Below are positions 1-7,692 of a stretch of 64,000 nt of DNA, piece after piece. The stretch is taken from positions 30,655 to 94,654 of IMG/VR virus record IMGVR_UViG_3300044633_000774. The stretch is one strand, 5' to 3'. Below the pieces are notes generated by a model. The model ran no database searches and was not told the origin of the DNA. It saw only the letters and a program-made list of their open reading frames with translations. The translations under genes and the position numbers were made by a program. Every line of letters begins with the position of its first letter. Position 1 is the first letter of the stretch. Source of the DNA: a virus.

Positions 1-975
1 TTTGAAGCTACTGCCAGGGGATTCTTTTGGCAACCAGAAGAAGTTAGTCTAAGTAAAGATTCAAACGACTTCAAAGATGCGTCAGATGCAGTTAAGCATA
101 TCTTTACCAGTAACCTACTACGTCAAACAGCTCTTGACAGTCTGCAAGGGCGTGCGCCTAATCAGGTGTTTGGACCGGTGGTAAGTTTACCAGAATTAGA
201 GGCTTTAATTAGTAACTGGAGTTTCTTTGAAACTAACATTCACAGTAAAAGCTACAGTCATATTATCCGTAACATCTACAATGTGCCTAAAGATGTATTC
301 AACACTATCCATGATACACAAGAAATTGTTGGCATGGCCAGTAACATTGGCAATTACTACGATGCTCTACATCAAATCAACTGCCGTAAAGAGTTAGGTG
401 AGCAAGTTAGTGAAAAAGAACATATCAAAGCTATCTGGTTAGCTCTACATGCCAGCTACGGTCTAGAAGCATTCCGCTTTATGGTATCGTTTGCTACTAG
501 TTTGGCCATGGTTGAGAACAAGATCTTTATCGGCAACGGTAACATTATCAGCTTGATCCTACAAGATGAGTTACTACACAAAGAATGGACAGCGTTCTTG
601 ATCAACCAAGTGGTCAAAGAAGACCCACGCTTTGCTGATATTAAAGCAGAATGTGAAGATGAAGTATACGCTATGTATATGTCAGTTATCAAAGAAGAGA
701 AAGATTGGGCCGATTATCTATTCAAAATGGGCCCAGTTATTGGTCTAAACGCTAATATTTTGAAGGATTTTGTTGATTATACAGCCGTTGATGCACTAAA
801 ACAAATTGGCATACGTTACAACCAACCTGCGCCTAAAACAACACCTATTCCTTGGTTTAACAAGCACAGCGACACAAGTAAGAAACAAACAGCTCTACAA
901 GAAAGCGAAAGCACTAACTATGTATTGGGAGCAATGTCCGAAGTTCTCAACTACGATGAACTACCAGAATTATAA
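1..975 (+). CDS. nrdB: Ribonucleotide reductase class I beta subunit, 5'-truncated by window edge
   Basis: The frame is open from base 1, so the true start lies to the left; the in-frame GTG at 166 is internal. NrdB carries the di-iron/tyrosyl radical centre that lets NrdA reduce ribonucleotides to deoxyribonucleotides. The visible part reads FEATARGFFWQPEE near the start, then ETNIHSKSYSHIIRN, which contains the iron-ligand E-x-x-H of the family, and later LLHKEWT. About 325 residues are present, close to a full T4-type NrdB lacking only its N-terminus. It is followed after 10 bases by glutaredoxin, its likely electron donor. Family assignment is firm; nrdA is presumably upstream, outside the window. 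Confidence 0.95.
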   Translation, partial: FEATARGFFWQPEEVSLSKDSNDFKDASDAVKHIFTSNLLRQTALDSLQGRAPNQVFGPVVSLPELEALISNWSFFETNIHSKSYSHIIRNIYNVPKDVFNTIHDTQEIVGMASNIGNYYDALHQINCRKELGEQVSEKEHIKAIWLALHASYGLEAFRFMVSFATSLAMVENKIFIGNGNIISLILQDELLHKEWTAFLINQVVKEDPRFADIKAECEDEVYAMYMSVIKEEKDWADYLFKMGPVIGLNANILKDFVDYTAVDALKQIGIRYNQPAPKTTPIPWFNKHSDTSKKQTALQESESTNYVLGAMSEVLNYDELPEL

Positions 976-985
976 GAGAGAAGAA

Positions 986-1243
986 ATGTTAACAGTATAT
1001 AGTAAAAACAATTGTCCGTTTTGCGATCAAGCAAAACACTACTTAAAGACTAATGGGTTTGCCTACGAAGAAATTAAAATCGATGAAGACCCAGAAGCAC
1101 GTGAATGGTTGATCAATGAGGGTCACCGCACAGCCCCACAGATCTACAACAATGGTCGTTTGTTAGTAGAAGGTGGATATCAAGGTTTAGCTAAATTAAA
1201 CGCTGAACAAATTCAAGAACGCATAGGAGCAACAAATGCTTGA
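986..1243 (+). CDS. grx: Glutaredoxin
   Basis: An 85-residue thiol-disulfide oxidoreductase that reduces ribonucleotide reductase and other disulfides. The sequence opens MLTVYSKNNCPFCDQAK, with the dithiol active site CPFC at residues 10-13. It continues with the cis-proline segment HRTAPQIYNNG and the GGYQGL motif, all typical of the glutaredoxin fold. The frame stays open upstream to 806, but the ATG at 986 is preceded by AGAGAGAAGAA and starts exactly where the fold starts, so it is chosen. It sits directly behind nrdB and overlaps the next gene by 8 bases, so the three genes are probably one transcript for nucleotide metabolism. Confidence 0.93.
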   Translation: MLTVYSKNNCPFCDQAKHYLKTNGFAYEEIKIDEDPEAREWLINEGHRTAPQIYNNGRLLVEGGYQGLAKLNAEQIQERIGATNA

Positions 1244-1547
1244 GAAACAAGGTTACGCAAAAGATACAGTAGTAAGTTTTAAATTAGTTAACGGTGACGA
1301 AATTGTTGCTAAAATTATTGAAGAAAATGCAGGTAGTTTCATAGTAAGTAAACCATGTACAGTAATGCCAAGTCAACAAGGAATAGGCCTAATGCAAAGT
1401 CTGTTTACCAGTGACTTAAATAAGAGTATAACTCTCGACAAAGGCCATGTAATGATACACAGCGTGACTATTGATGCTATCAAAAATCATTACATTCAAA
1501 CAACTACTGGAATTGAACCAGTTAGTGCAGGCGGAATTATAATTTAG
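1236..1547 (+). CDS. Small Sm-like (LSM-type) phage protein
   Basis: A 103-residue protein beginning near KDTVVSFKLVNGDEIVAKIIEENAG. The pattern of a strand with L-x-x-G-x-x-x-x-A-x-I followed by a second strand resembles the Sm1 motif of LSM/Hfq-like proteins, and similar short proteins are common in marine T4-like phages. The middle is hydrophobic with little predicted helix and the tail is glycine-rich (SAGGIII). It overlaps grx by 8 bases and is translationally coupled. RNA binding would be the family expectation but is only inferred here; a structural virion role cannot be excluded. Confidence 0.6.
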   Translation: MLEKQGYAKDTVVSFKLVNGDEIVAKIIEENAGSFIVSKPCTVMPSQQGIGLMQSLFTSDLNKSITLDKGHVMIHSVTIDAIKNHYIQTTTGIEPVSAGGIII

Positions 1548-1559
1548 GATTAAGCAGAT

Positions 1560-3104
1560 ATGTCCGAAAAAGACTATAGTTTAGTAACAGCAAAAGCTGG
1601 CAGTGTTGTTGCTGAAAATTTAAAGTTAAGTTTAGCTACTCCTGCTAGTAGTATAACTCCTGCAACACTCACAGCAATGGTTGGCATCGACAAAGGTGAA
1701 GCTCTAACGTTAGCTCCCACAGTCACAGGTGCAATGGATAATTTAAGGTTCCATAGCAATCTAGCAAACAGTACTCAAGCAGGCTGGATAGAAGGAATTA
1801 GTGGATCGGCTGGTAGTGCCAACGCCGCATTAACTAACTTAACTAGTCTACAGTCCAGTATGGGTGTTACAGGATCTCCCGGAAGTAGCAATTTAGGTAA
1901 CTTTGGTGCTATTATTAGTCAGGCACAAGGACACATACAGGATGCTACAGAAATCAAATCTGTAGAAAAGTTTTTAGCAGGTTCCAAATTCTCTGATTTT
2001 GGGTCTGGTGTTACTAACATGAGTTCTATGGCTACTCGTGGACTTGATTCTCAGTTTGGAAGTTTATCAGCGGCTGCAAGTGCTATGACTGCGGCAGGCC
2101 CTTGTTTTGATATGGCTAATCCTAGCAGCATAGGATCAGCTGCTGGATTAGTTGACAAATTAAAAAGTTCTAAACTTGGTAATTTTTCAGGGTTAAATCA
2201 AGCATTGGCAGCAAATGGTGTAGATTTAGACAGCATGGACGATCCGGTATACAGTGCAACTATTACTAAAACATTAAGTTCTATCAGTGATCCAAAAATT
2301 CTTAAAGATGTTACAGGTCAATTGGGAATTAATCCTCCAGGTGGTATTCAAAATTTAAATGATCTAACTGACATTACTAAACTTGCTGGCCCTAGTTCAG
2401 TAGCAGGACTAACTGGCGGACTGTCGGGTATAGCAACTAAATTTAGCGATCTTGGTGCTAGCTTTCCTAGTCCTTCAGCTGCAGCAGGAATGTTAAACAA
2501 TATTGAAATACCCAGTATACCTAAATTGAATTCTGCTGCATCTGATCTATCCTCATTTACAGCTGGGCTAGCACCCGACATAAAAAATCTAACAGGCAGT
2601 GGATTTGGGGTATCGTCTTTAAATGGTGCTGATGGGTTGCCTAGTATCACCGATTTTACTCATGCAGTTAGTGGCGGCCCAGAATTGGCAGCTTTAGCTG
2701 CATCTGGAAATAATATAACACCAGCACAGATTACTGCTTTAGAGAATTCGTTAACTAAGACACAGGTATTGTTGGGCAACGTTGGGATAGACTTATCTAG
2801 TTTACCAGGAACCAACTTAAGTACAAGTCTAACATTTGCTACTGGCCTACACAAGTATGGCGCGGCCTCTATCGGATCTGCCGGATCTGGTGGTGTTGCT
2901 GATATACTAAAAACTATGGCCAATACAGACAGTCATTATGGCGATGCTATTGTAGCAAGTCTAGCAGAAGGTAAAAACAAATCTTTAATGATGGCCAATG
3001 GTATTAAGCCTCCGAATTTTGGTGAAACTCCTTTTAAAAACTTACCAAGTGCTGGATCTATCAACAGTTTAGGCAGTGCCAGTGCTTTACTCGGCGGAAG
3101 TTAA
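1560..3104 (+). CDS. Ala/Ser/Gly-rich low-complexity protein, probably virion-associated
   Basis: A 514-residue protein dominated by Ala, Ser, Gly, Leu and Asn, with many irregular repeats of the type SLGSASAL and SGLGGISG and one Cys (FDMANPSS region). There is no signal peptide or clear membrane segment. Such composition is seen in phage structural or baseplate-associated proteins, but I do not recognise the family. It is 12 bases behind the Sm-like gene and its stop overlaps the ATG of the metallopeptidase (TAATG), so these are co-translated. A packaged or scaffold-like role is a guess from composition and context. Confidence 0.6.
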   Translation: MSEKDYSLVTAKAGSVVAENLKLSLATPASSITPATLTAMVGIDKGEALTLAPTVTGAMDNLRFHSNLANSTQAGWIEGISGSAGSANAALTNLTSLQSSMGVTGSPGSSNLGNFGAIISQAQGHIQDATEIKSVEKFLAGSKFSDFGSGVTNMSSMATRGLDSQFGSLSAAASAMTAAGPCFDMANPSSIGSAAGLVDKLKSSKLGNFSGLNQALAANGVDLDSMDDPVYSATITKTLSSISDPKILKDVTGQLGINPPGGIQNLNDLTDITKLAGPSSVAGLTGGLSGIATKFSDLGASFPSPSAAAGMLNNIEIPSIPKLNSAASDLSSFTAGLAPDIKNLTGSGFGVSSLNGADGLPSITDFTHAVSGGPELAALAASGNNITPAQITALENSLTKTQVLLGNVGIDLSSLPGTNLSTSLTFATGLHKYGAASIGSAGSGGVADILKTMANTDSHYGDAIVASLAEGKNKSLMMANGIKPPNFGETPFKNLPSAGSINSLGSASALLGGS

Positions 3105-3754
3105 TGCTAATAGACCCAATCATTGAGTATAATATAATTACTCATTGGTTAGGACAGCATGCTGGATTAACTACAACTCCTAAAAAATTTACTCGACGTC
3201 TGGGCAAGTTTCTCAATAAACGACATAAAATTAAACTTGACGTTGCCTACAGCACTGTGTTAGCCGCCGGCGACTTTACCATAGCGGCATTATATGATGT
3301 ATGGCGTGATGAGCAAGGTGAGAAGCCTATTAGGTTTTCTTTGTTTATTAATCATTCTTTAGACAGTAAATGGCTGATAACAGCTGCAATAGCTGATAAA
3401 TTGGCATTAGAAATTATCGAAGCAGAGACCCACGAATATCAACATGCTTATCAATATCGCGCAAGAAACTATGGATTAGCTGCACCATATCGAAGTCTTG
3501 AGCAAGACCTCGAACTACATGATGATCAAGAATATTTAGGTCAGATGGATGAAATAGATGCTTTCTCAGTAAACATAGCAGTTAGATTTTATCTTACCAA
3601 ACAGCATACCAGTTTAGATTTAGACAATTACCGTAGAACATTTGGCGCGGACCATTGGATAGTGCGACGTCTGCTTAAAAAGATTACTAAACGTCTTGCT
3701 TATCTTGAGTCTTTAGATAATCACTGTACTTCAATAGAAACAAAGTCTGCATAG
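3104..3754 (+). CDS. Putative zinc metallopeptidase (HExxH)
   Basis: A 216-residue protein with the canonical zinc-binding motif HEYQH at about residues 108-112, within AETHEYQHAYQYR. Downstream, QMDEIDAFSVNIA supplies acidic residues that could give the third metal ligand. No signal peptide is seen, so it would act inside the cell or in the virion. It is coupled (TAATG) to the low-complexity protein upstream, whose processing it might perform; that link is inference from position only. Its last 68 bases overlap a convergent minus-strand gene. Confidence 0.65.
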   Translation: MLIDPIIEYNIITHWLGQHAGLTTTPKKFTRRLGKFLNKRHKIKLDVAYSTVLAAGDFTIAALYDVWRDEQGEKPIRFSLFINHSLDSKWLITAAIADKLALEIIEAETHEYQHAYQYRARNYGLAAPYRSLEQDLELHDDQEYLGQMDEIDAFSVNIAVRFYLTKQHTSLDLDNYRRTFGADHWIVRRLLKKITKRLAYLESLDNHCTSIETKSA

Positions 3755-3953
3755 CATCATCCCAAAAATCCAACCGAATAGTATGAGTCTTTTTCCAATC
3801 ATCATGTGCATAATCTATATGCTCGCGTGCAGTAAATCCCAAAGTATCACGTAGTCTCCAGCTGATTAGTAATGTAGTACGACCATGATCCTCTACGATC
3901 TTCTCTTGAAGTTTATGCCAATTGTCTAAACTTAGTGTGATTGTTTTAGCCAC
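3687..3953 (-). CDS. Small phage protein of the C-terminal 'F-LLK-Y/F/W' family
   Basis: An 88-residue protein with a GTG start that overlaps the upstream nucleotidase stop by 8 bases. Its ending, LDFWDDAMQTLFLLKYSDYL, has the same plan as the endings of other small proteins in this operon: an acidic residue pair, then F(L/V)L(K/R) plus an aromatic (EIENEQWATMFLLKFS, EFETDEQVTLFVLRWA). Function unknown. It is the last gene of a seven-gene minus-strand operon and runs convergently into the metallopeptidase gene. Confidence 0.6.
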   Translation of the reverse strand: MAKTITLSLDNWHKLQEKIVEDHGRTTLLISWRLRDTLGFTAREHIDYAHDDWKKTHTIRLDFWDDAMQTLFLLKYSDYLKTQDKQDV

Positions 3954-4440
3954 GTATTATTTCTTTCAATTTGTTGATAGTGTCGGTTACATCACCTTGA
4001 AACAGTATACCCTGCCCGCCTGCCCGGCACCAATCGTTAATATTGTCATCTCGATCGTCAATAAGAATGTCACCAGTCCTGCAGTGATGATGTTTGTCTT
4101 GACTATATGGTCCAAACCATACAGGAATATTAGGCCAACGTTCTTGTGCCCATAATACTTTATCTGAAAAGCACCAAGGCACATCATTAGCTCTGGGTAT
4201 AGCAGTTAAAAATTTAACATCAGCAGCTAACTCTACACACGCATCAACTAACGGATTGGCCCAAGGGCATATATCTAATTCATAGTAAAATCTTGGATTA
4301 GCGGCTATCTTAGACCAATCTTCTAATGGATACCTTTTGCCACCTGATGTACTGTAGCCTACTACCTTTTTAGCATAAGCATCAAAGTCTGCTACCACTC
4401 CGTCCATATCTAAAAATATTGTATTATTTTGTAAAGACAT
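3946..4440 (-). CDS. 5'(3')-deoxyribonucleotidase-like HAD phosphatase
   Basis: A 164-residue HAD-superfamily hydrolase expected to dephosphorylate deoxynucleoside monophosphates, adjusting the dNTP pool. HAD motif I is FLDMDGVVADFD, with the nucleophile Asp and the acid/base Asp two residues on. The late segment GDILIDDRDDNINDW is motif IV with paired metal-binding aspartates. The ATG at 4440 is chosen because GGGAGGGAG lies just before it; the frame extends to 4461. It overlaps the methyltransferase by 17 bases. The family (NT5C type) is clear from both motifs; substrate is inferred. Confidence 0.8.
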   Translation of the reverse strand: MSLQNNTIFLDMDGVVADFDAYAKKVVGYSTSGGKRYPLEDWSKIAANPRFYYELDICPWANPLVDACVELAADVKFLTAIPRANDVPWCFSDKVLWAQERWPNIPVWFGPYSQDKHHHCRTGDILIDDRDDNINDWCRAGGQGILFQGDVTDTINKLKEIIRG

Positions 4441-5542
4441 ATACTCCCTCCCATTTTTCACGCCCAGCAGTCTTATCGTTGCCTACACCTGGGCGAGTGT
4501 TAAGCATCATCTTAATCGTGCCCGAATGTTTAAAGCCTAACTTCTCGGCAGTAGCGATCCAACGTTCGCATACAAAGTATTCTTTATTACCATATGACTT
4601 GTAGTCTGCAATGTTAGTAGCAAACACACCGTCTGGGTTTAAGCCTTTGTAGATGTTCCGCATAGTGGGCACAACATAGCCCTCAAACCATTCATCTAAT
4701 GTAGTATAACGAACCATGCACTGTGTTGGTTCATCACTGTACTTTTCTAGGTTAAAGTATGGCGGGCTACTAAACGCAAGGTCGACATCAACAGGTTCGT
4801 ATTCTTCACTAACTGCCTGTGTAATTAATCCACGATTACCCACTGCTTGTTCTATTAACTCGCTCAAGTATGTTAAGTGCTTGACTGTTTCTGTGTTAGG
4901 ATCGATACATTGGTAGTTATAACGCATGTTACTGGTTGTTATACCCAGCATGCGTCCGCCATAGCCCGCACTGTAGTCATAGACATTGCCCCATAGCACA
5001 GGGCATAAGTGTTCTACGATAGCACGTGCATTTAAACTCTTAAAGTTCTGTACATTCTCACCTGTGACTAACTCCAAAGCACGACGCAGTGCAGTTGGGC
5101 TAACTAGATTGTTACCTTCTCTGTATTCAAAGCATAAATTGATAGCACGACGTAATTTTGCATCATTTAAGAAGCGATCTTTAAGACTATTACTGCCACG
5201 ACCTTTGGGTTCGGCAGTCATCATATTTGGGAACAAGAATCTATTAATACCCTGTCCTTGATTGTTGCCTAAGTTGATAACATTATTCTTAACACTATTT
5301 GTAACAGTCTCAGACAAATCTTTAATAGCAGCTATTAATCCTTCTTCTGTGTAATAAACAATCGGCGTAATGTTAATGCTACGATAGATGTCAAACACCT
5401 GCTGTACCGTTGCTTCTGGATCTTTAAGATACTGTTCTTTTGTATAGGTGTCTAATCGATCCTGCACTGATTCGTAGCAGGTAAACTGCGGTTGAGTTGC
5501 GTACTGCACTACTCCCCAAGTACGATGTAAATCTGTTATCAT
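4424..5542 (-). CDS. Putative DNA amino-methyltransferase (SPPY type)
   Basis: A 372-residue protein with a SAM-binding motif I region YDYSAGYGGRMLGI at the middle and a catalytic SSPPYFNLEKYS downstream. The order motif I then SPPY is typical of N4-cytosine or N6-adenine DNA methyltransferases of the DPPY group. The N-terminal half is not recognised and may be a target or fold-specific part. The ATG at 5542 gives the 4-base ATGA overlap used by the other genes of this operon; a GTG two codons earlier is possible. No partner restriction enzyme is visible nearby, so self-protection or modification of phage DNA is more likely than restriction-modification. Confidence 0.7.
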   Translation of the reverse strand: MITDLHRTWGVVQYATQPQFTCYESVQDRLDTYTKEQYLKDPEATVQQVFDIYRSINITPIVYYTEEGLIAAIKDLSETVTNSVKNNVINLGNNQGQGINRFLFPNMMTAEPKGRGSNSLKDRFLNDAKLRRAINLCFEYREGNNLVSPTALRRALELVTGENVQNFKSLNARAIVEHLCPVLWGNVYDYSAGYGGRMLGITTSNMRYNYQCIDPNTETVKHLTYLSELIEQAVGNRGLITQAVSEEYEPVDVDLAFSSPPYFNLEKYSDEPTQCMVRYTTLDEWFEGYVVPTMRNIYKGLNPDGVFATNIADYKSYGNKEYFVCERWIATAEKLGFKHSGTIKMMLNTRPGVGNDKTAGREKWEGVYVFTK

Positions 5543-5775
5543 GCCCACCTCAAGACAAACAAAGTTACTTGTTCATCAGTTTCAAATTCCAAAGTCATAC
5601 CCTGTTGGTGTAACCTGCCTCTAGGTAAATTATCATCCATCCACGCATAGATCTCTGGTTCATGTTTTAGCCAATAACTAATATCAGCAATAACAAGATA
5701 GTGCCAAGGCATTTCGTCATCAAATGGACCCGAGGCGATAAACCTACGTCCGTTAGCACCGTCTAGTAAACTCAT
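5539..5775 (-). CDS. Small phage protein, 'F-LLK-Y/F/W' family
   Basis: A 78-residue protein ending MTLEFETDEQVTLFVLRWA, which matches the C-terminal pattern shared by several neighbours (acidic stretch, then FVLRW). It contains MPWHYLVIADISYWLKHEPEIYAWMDD, rich in Trp and Tyr. It overlaps both neighbours by 4 bases (ATGA), so it belongs to one polycistronic mRNA with the methyltransferase and nucleotidase. No function is recognised. Confidence 0.6.
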   Translation of the reverse strand: MSLLDGANGRRFIASGPFDDEMPWHYLVIADISYWLKHEPEIYAWMDDNLPRGRLHQQGMTLEFETDEQVTLFVLRWA

Positions 5776-5999
5776 TTAATAATATACCAATCAATTATCT
5801 CTAATACACGTTTACGATCTTTACACTCCCACAATTCTTGCCATTGCATATAACCAAGGTCACCATCATCTTCCATACTACGACTGATCTTGGGATAGGT
5901 GTTAATAACTGCCTGCCCGAGACGATAGTGTGGATTTTTAATTAAGTCAAATATGAACTCTTGTTCAAATTTCTCAAACTCCTGCATGGTTATTTTCAT
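5772..5999 (-). CDS. Small hypothetical phage protein
   Basis: A 75-residue acidic protein (MKITMQEFEKFEQEFIFDL at its N-terminus) ending in EIIDWYIIK. It lacks the clear FLLK ending of its neighbours and looks unrelated, apart from a hydrophobic end. It is linked to both neighbours by 4-base ATGA overlaps. No recognised domain. Confidence 0.55.
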   Translation of the reverse strand: MKITMQEFEKFEQEFIFDLIKNPHYRLGQAVINTYPKISRSMEDDGDLGYMQWQELWECKDRKRVLEIIDWYIIK

Positions 6000-6199
6000 C
6001 TACTACTAAACTTTAACAAAAACATCGTGGCCCACTGCTCATTTTCTATTTCTATAACTCTATCAGGACTGTAATACCACCATCCATGTCCGCCTGTTTG
6101 ATTATGTAGCACATACCTACGTGGGCCAACGTTATTCTCAAGCCACTGCATACGCTGATCGATCTCAGGATAGGTTAATTGTTTAATGCTAATCTTCAT
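5996..6199 (-). CDS. Small phage protein, 'F-LLK-Y/F/W' family
   Basis: A 67-residue protein with a central GGHGWWYYSPDRVIEIE segment and the ending NEQWATMFLLKFSSR. The acidic-aromatic-FLLKF ending matches the gene at 3687-3953 most closely. 4-base overlaps on both sides tie it into the minus-strand operon. Function unknown; the repeated family suggests a small expanded set of phage early proteins. Confidence 0.6.
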   Translation of the reverse strand: MKISIKQLTYPEIDQRMQWLENNVGPRRYVLHNQTGGHGWWYYSPDRVIEIENEQWATMFLLKFSSR

Positions 6200-6423
6200 T
6201 CGTGCTTCAAATAAAAGTATGTGATATATTCTTCTGCTTCAACGTGTTTACGTTCATCCCAGTGCCAAGTGCTATAGCTCATACGCTTAACACCCTTTCT
6301 ATGGGCTAGTTCTTCTGCCATGTCGTTGACAAAGATATCCCAACGCATATCGTCGGCGTGACTGTCATTATGCACAACACTCATTACTAAGTGCTTGCCT
6401 TCGTGTTCTAATAGGATTTTCAT
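6196..6423 (-). CDS. Small phage protein, first gene of minus-strand operon
   Basis: A 75-residue protein beginning MKILLEHEGKHLVMSVVHND and ending EAEEYITYFYLKHE, a looser version of the family ending seen downstream. The ATG lies only 6 bases behind the -10 box of its promoter, so there is no room for a ribosome-binding site and translation should be leaderless. It leads a seven-gene operon through the methyltransferase and nucleotidase. Function unknown. Confidence 0.6.
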   Translation of the reverse strand: MKILLEHEGKHLVMSVVHNDSHADDMRWDIFVNDMAEELAHRKGVKRMSYSTWHWDERKHVEAEEYITYFYLKHE

Positions 6424-6429
6424 ACTTGT

Positions 6430-6458
6430 ATTATATACTCATATTACTCTAAAGTCAA
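6430..6458 (-). promoter_or_regulatory. Sigma70-type promoter for minus-strand operon, leaderless
   Basis: On the minus strand TTGACT (6458-6453) and TATAAT (6435-6430) are separated by 17 bases. The ATG at 6423 starts 6 bases after the -10 box, which places it at about +1. It is divergent from the + promoter at 6472. Confidence 0.8.
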
Positions 6459-6471
6459 TAGAATATTTTGG

Positions 6472-6500
6472 TTGACTTTTTGGTCTAATGACTGTATAAT
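6472..6500 (+). promoter_or_regulatory. Early promoter of the conserved TTTTGGT / GACTGTATAAT class
   Basis: TTGACT at 6472-6477, 17-base spacer, TATAAT at 6495-6500. TTTTGG precedes the -35 box and TTTTTGGT follows it, as in five or more other promoters in the window. It drives the gene at 6533. Confidence 0.85.
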
Positions 6501-6532
6501 AGCACTTATACACTAAAGCAATGGAGCACACT

Positions 6533-6928
6533 ATGACATATACATTTGATGAAAACCTAGTTAGCGACCTGCACAAAGATGCACGTGGTTCACGCCCAGA
6601 TGAATACTTTTGGGAAGAATGGACCAACATTGATGCCGCAGGCAAACAGTTGATTTGGGAACGTTTATTGGGTGAACTTGATGTTGCAGTCAAAGAAGAA
6701 CAAACCCGTGAACAACAGGCAATCGCTAGTTTTGAAAAACATGTTACTTCTTTAGAGTCAATTAGTAACTCACGTAAACAATCTATTAGATGGATTGTTG
6801 AAGGTTTGGCTCTTACAGACTCAGATAAAATGTACGGTGGTGATTACATCTGCTACAAGTTAGGTCTACCATACAGTTATGCTAAAGAATTTGATGAAGT
6901 ATTGCAGGAATTAGCACTTTTTGGTTGA
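6533..6928 (+). CDS. Hypothetical early phage protein
   Basis: A 131-residue, acidic, mostly helical soluble protein (MTYTFDENLVSDLHKDARGSR at its start) with no domain I recognise. The ATG at 6533 is chosen over 6521 because GGAG sits six bases before it, exactly as in the other early leaders (GGAGCAATAAATG). It is the first gene behind a strong early promoter. Its stop codon overlaps the -35 box of the next promoter. Confidence 0.65.
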   Translation: MTYTFDENLVSDLHKDARGSRPDEYFWEEWTNIDAAGKQLIWERLLGELDVAVKEEQTREQQAIASFEKHVTSLESISNSRKQSIRWIVEGLALTDSDKMYGGDYICYKLGLPYSYAKEFDEVLQELALFG

Positions 6929-6953
6929 CATTTTGGTAAAATGACTGTATAAT
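6925..6953 (+). promoter_or_regulatory. Early promoter, conserved class
   Basis: TTGACA at 6925-6930, 17-base spacer, TATAAT at 6948-6953, embedded in the TTTTGGT direct repeat. The leader ends in ACACAGGAGCAATAA before ATG 6987. Confidence 0.9.
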
Positions 6954-6986
6954 GCTATACATACACTAACAACACAGGAGCAATAA

Positions 6987-7259
6987 ATGAACGCTAAACA
7001 AATTACTACTGCTTTAATTCAAGGTACTTTTACCAGCGAAGAATTAGCCAGCATTATTGATGCTGTTAAGTATGCTCGTTTAAACTTAGGCAAAGCAACT
7101 AAACGTAGCTTGTCTGTTGGTGACAAAGTTCGTTTTGCTAGCTCACGTAGCGGCCAAACAATCACAGGCACAGTGCGCAAACTTGCTATTAAAAATATTG
7201 TTGTAGATACTCCACTAGGTGCGTATCGTGTACCAGCTAGTATGTTGGAGGCAGTATAA
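6987..7259 (+). CDS. Small protein with SH3/KOW-like C-terminal half
   Basis: A 90-residue protein. Residues 1-40 are helical (MNAKQITTALIQGTF, EELASIIDAVKYARL). The rest, LSVGDKVRFASSRSGQTITGTVRKL then YRVPASMLEAV, has the strand pattern of a small SH3/KOW-type barrel that often binds nucleic acid or ribosomes. Similar short proteins recur in marine phages. It starts after a strong GGAG and overlaps the next gene by one base. Function unknown. Confidence 0.65.
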   Translation: MNAKQITTALIQGTFTSEELASIIDAVKYARLNLGKATKRSLSVGDKVRFASSRSGQTITGTVRKLAIKNIVVDTPLGAYRVPASMLEAV

Positions 7260-7462
7260 TGAATATTGATGATATGATTATTACTAATAATATCAGTCAG
7301 GCAATCTTTGATGCTGACATTGCAATTCAAGGTGAGGACTCTGCTATTACCAACTGCATCAATTGGTTGGAAGAGTTCGAGTTTAATAATGTTGAATTAG
7401 AAATGATGTCACAGGCTATTTTAGTAATTTTACGCGAACGCGATAACAATAAGGAGAACTAA
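7259..7462 (+). CDS. Small acidic hypothetical protein
   Basis: A 67-residue acidic, helical protein (NCINWLEEFEFNNVELEMMSQAI in the middle) coupled to the gene before it by a TAATG overlap. It is part of the early cluster driven from 6925. No domain recognised. Confidence 0.55.
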   Translation: MNIDDMIITNNISQAIFDADIAIQGEDSAITNCINWLEEFEFNNVELEMMSQAILVILRERDNNKEN

Positions 7463-7463
7463 T

Positions 7464-7637
7464 ATGGCAGGCAAAGCAACTTCGGTATACCTAACAGTAT
7501 CAGTTAAAGAAACACACAAGACAGCATTCCATAAACAATTCTTTAATATGACTGGGTTAAATCAATACGTTGCTACTGACGAATTTAAAGAAAAGTATCC
7601 TACTACTGAATTTTACATTACCAAAGAAACATATTGA
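7464..7637 (+). CDS. Small hypothetical protein, 57 residues
   Basis: A short open frame reading MAGKATSVYLTVSVKETHKT to a TGA at 7635-7637. AAGGAG precedes the ATG at good spacing and it begins one base after the preceding stop, so it fits the early operon. Its end overlaps the -35 box of the next promoter. No domain recognised. Confidence 0.6.
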   Translation: MAGKATSVYLTVSVKETHKTAFHKQFFNMTGLNQYVATDEFKEKYPTTEFYITKETY

Positions 7638-7662
7638 CTTTTATTAAAAAGGACTGTATACT
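7634..7662 (+). promoter_or_regulatory. Early promoter, TTGACT-17-TATACT
   Basis: TTGACT at 7634-7639 and TATACT at 7657-7662 with the GGACTG extension typical of this class. It overlaps the end of the previous gene. Its position argues that the ATG at 7663 is not used. Confidence 0.75.
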
Positions 7663-7692
7663 ATGTTAAACACTAACACAATGGAACAAGCA

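Noticed and set aside
1574-2923. Minus-strand frames opposite the low-complexity gene
   Set aside because: They mirror Ala/Ser/Gly codons of the + strand gene, have no ribosome-binding sites and match nothing.
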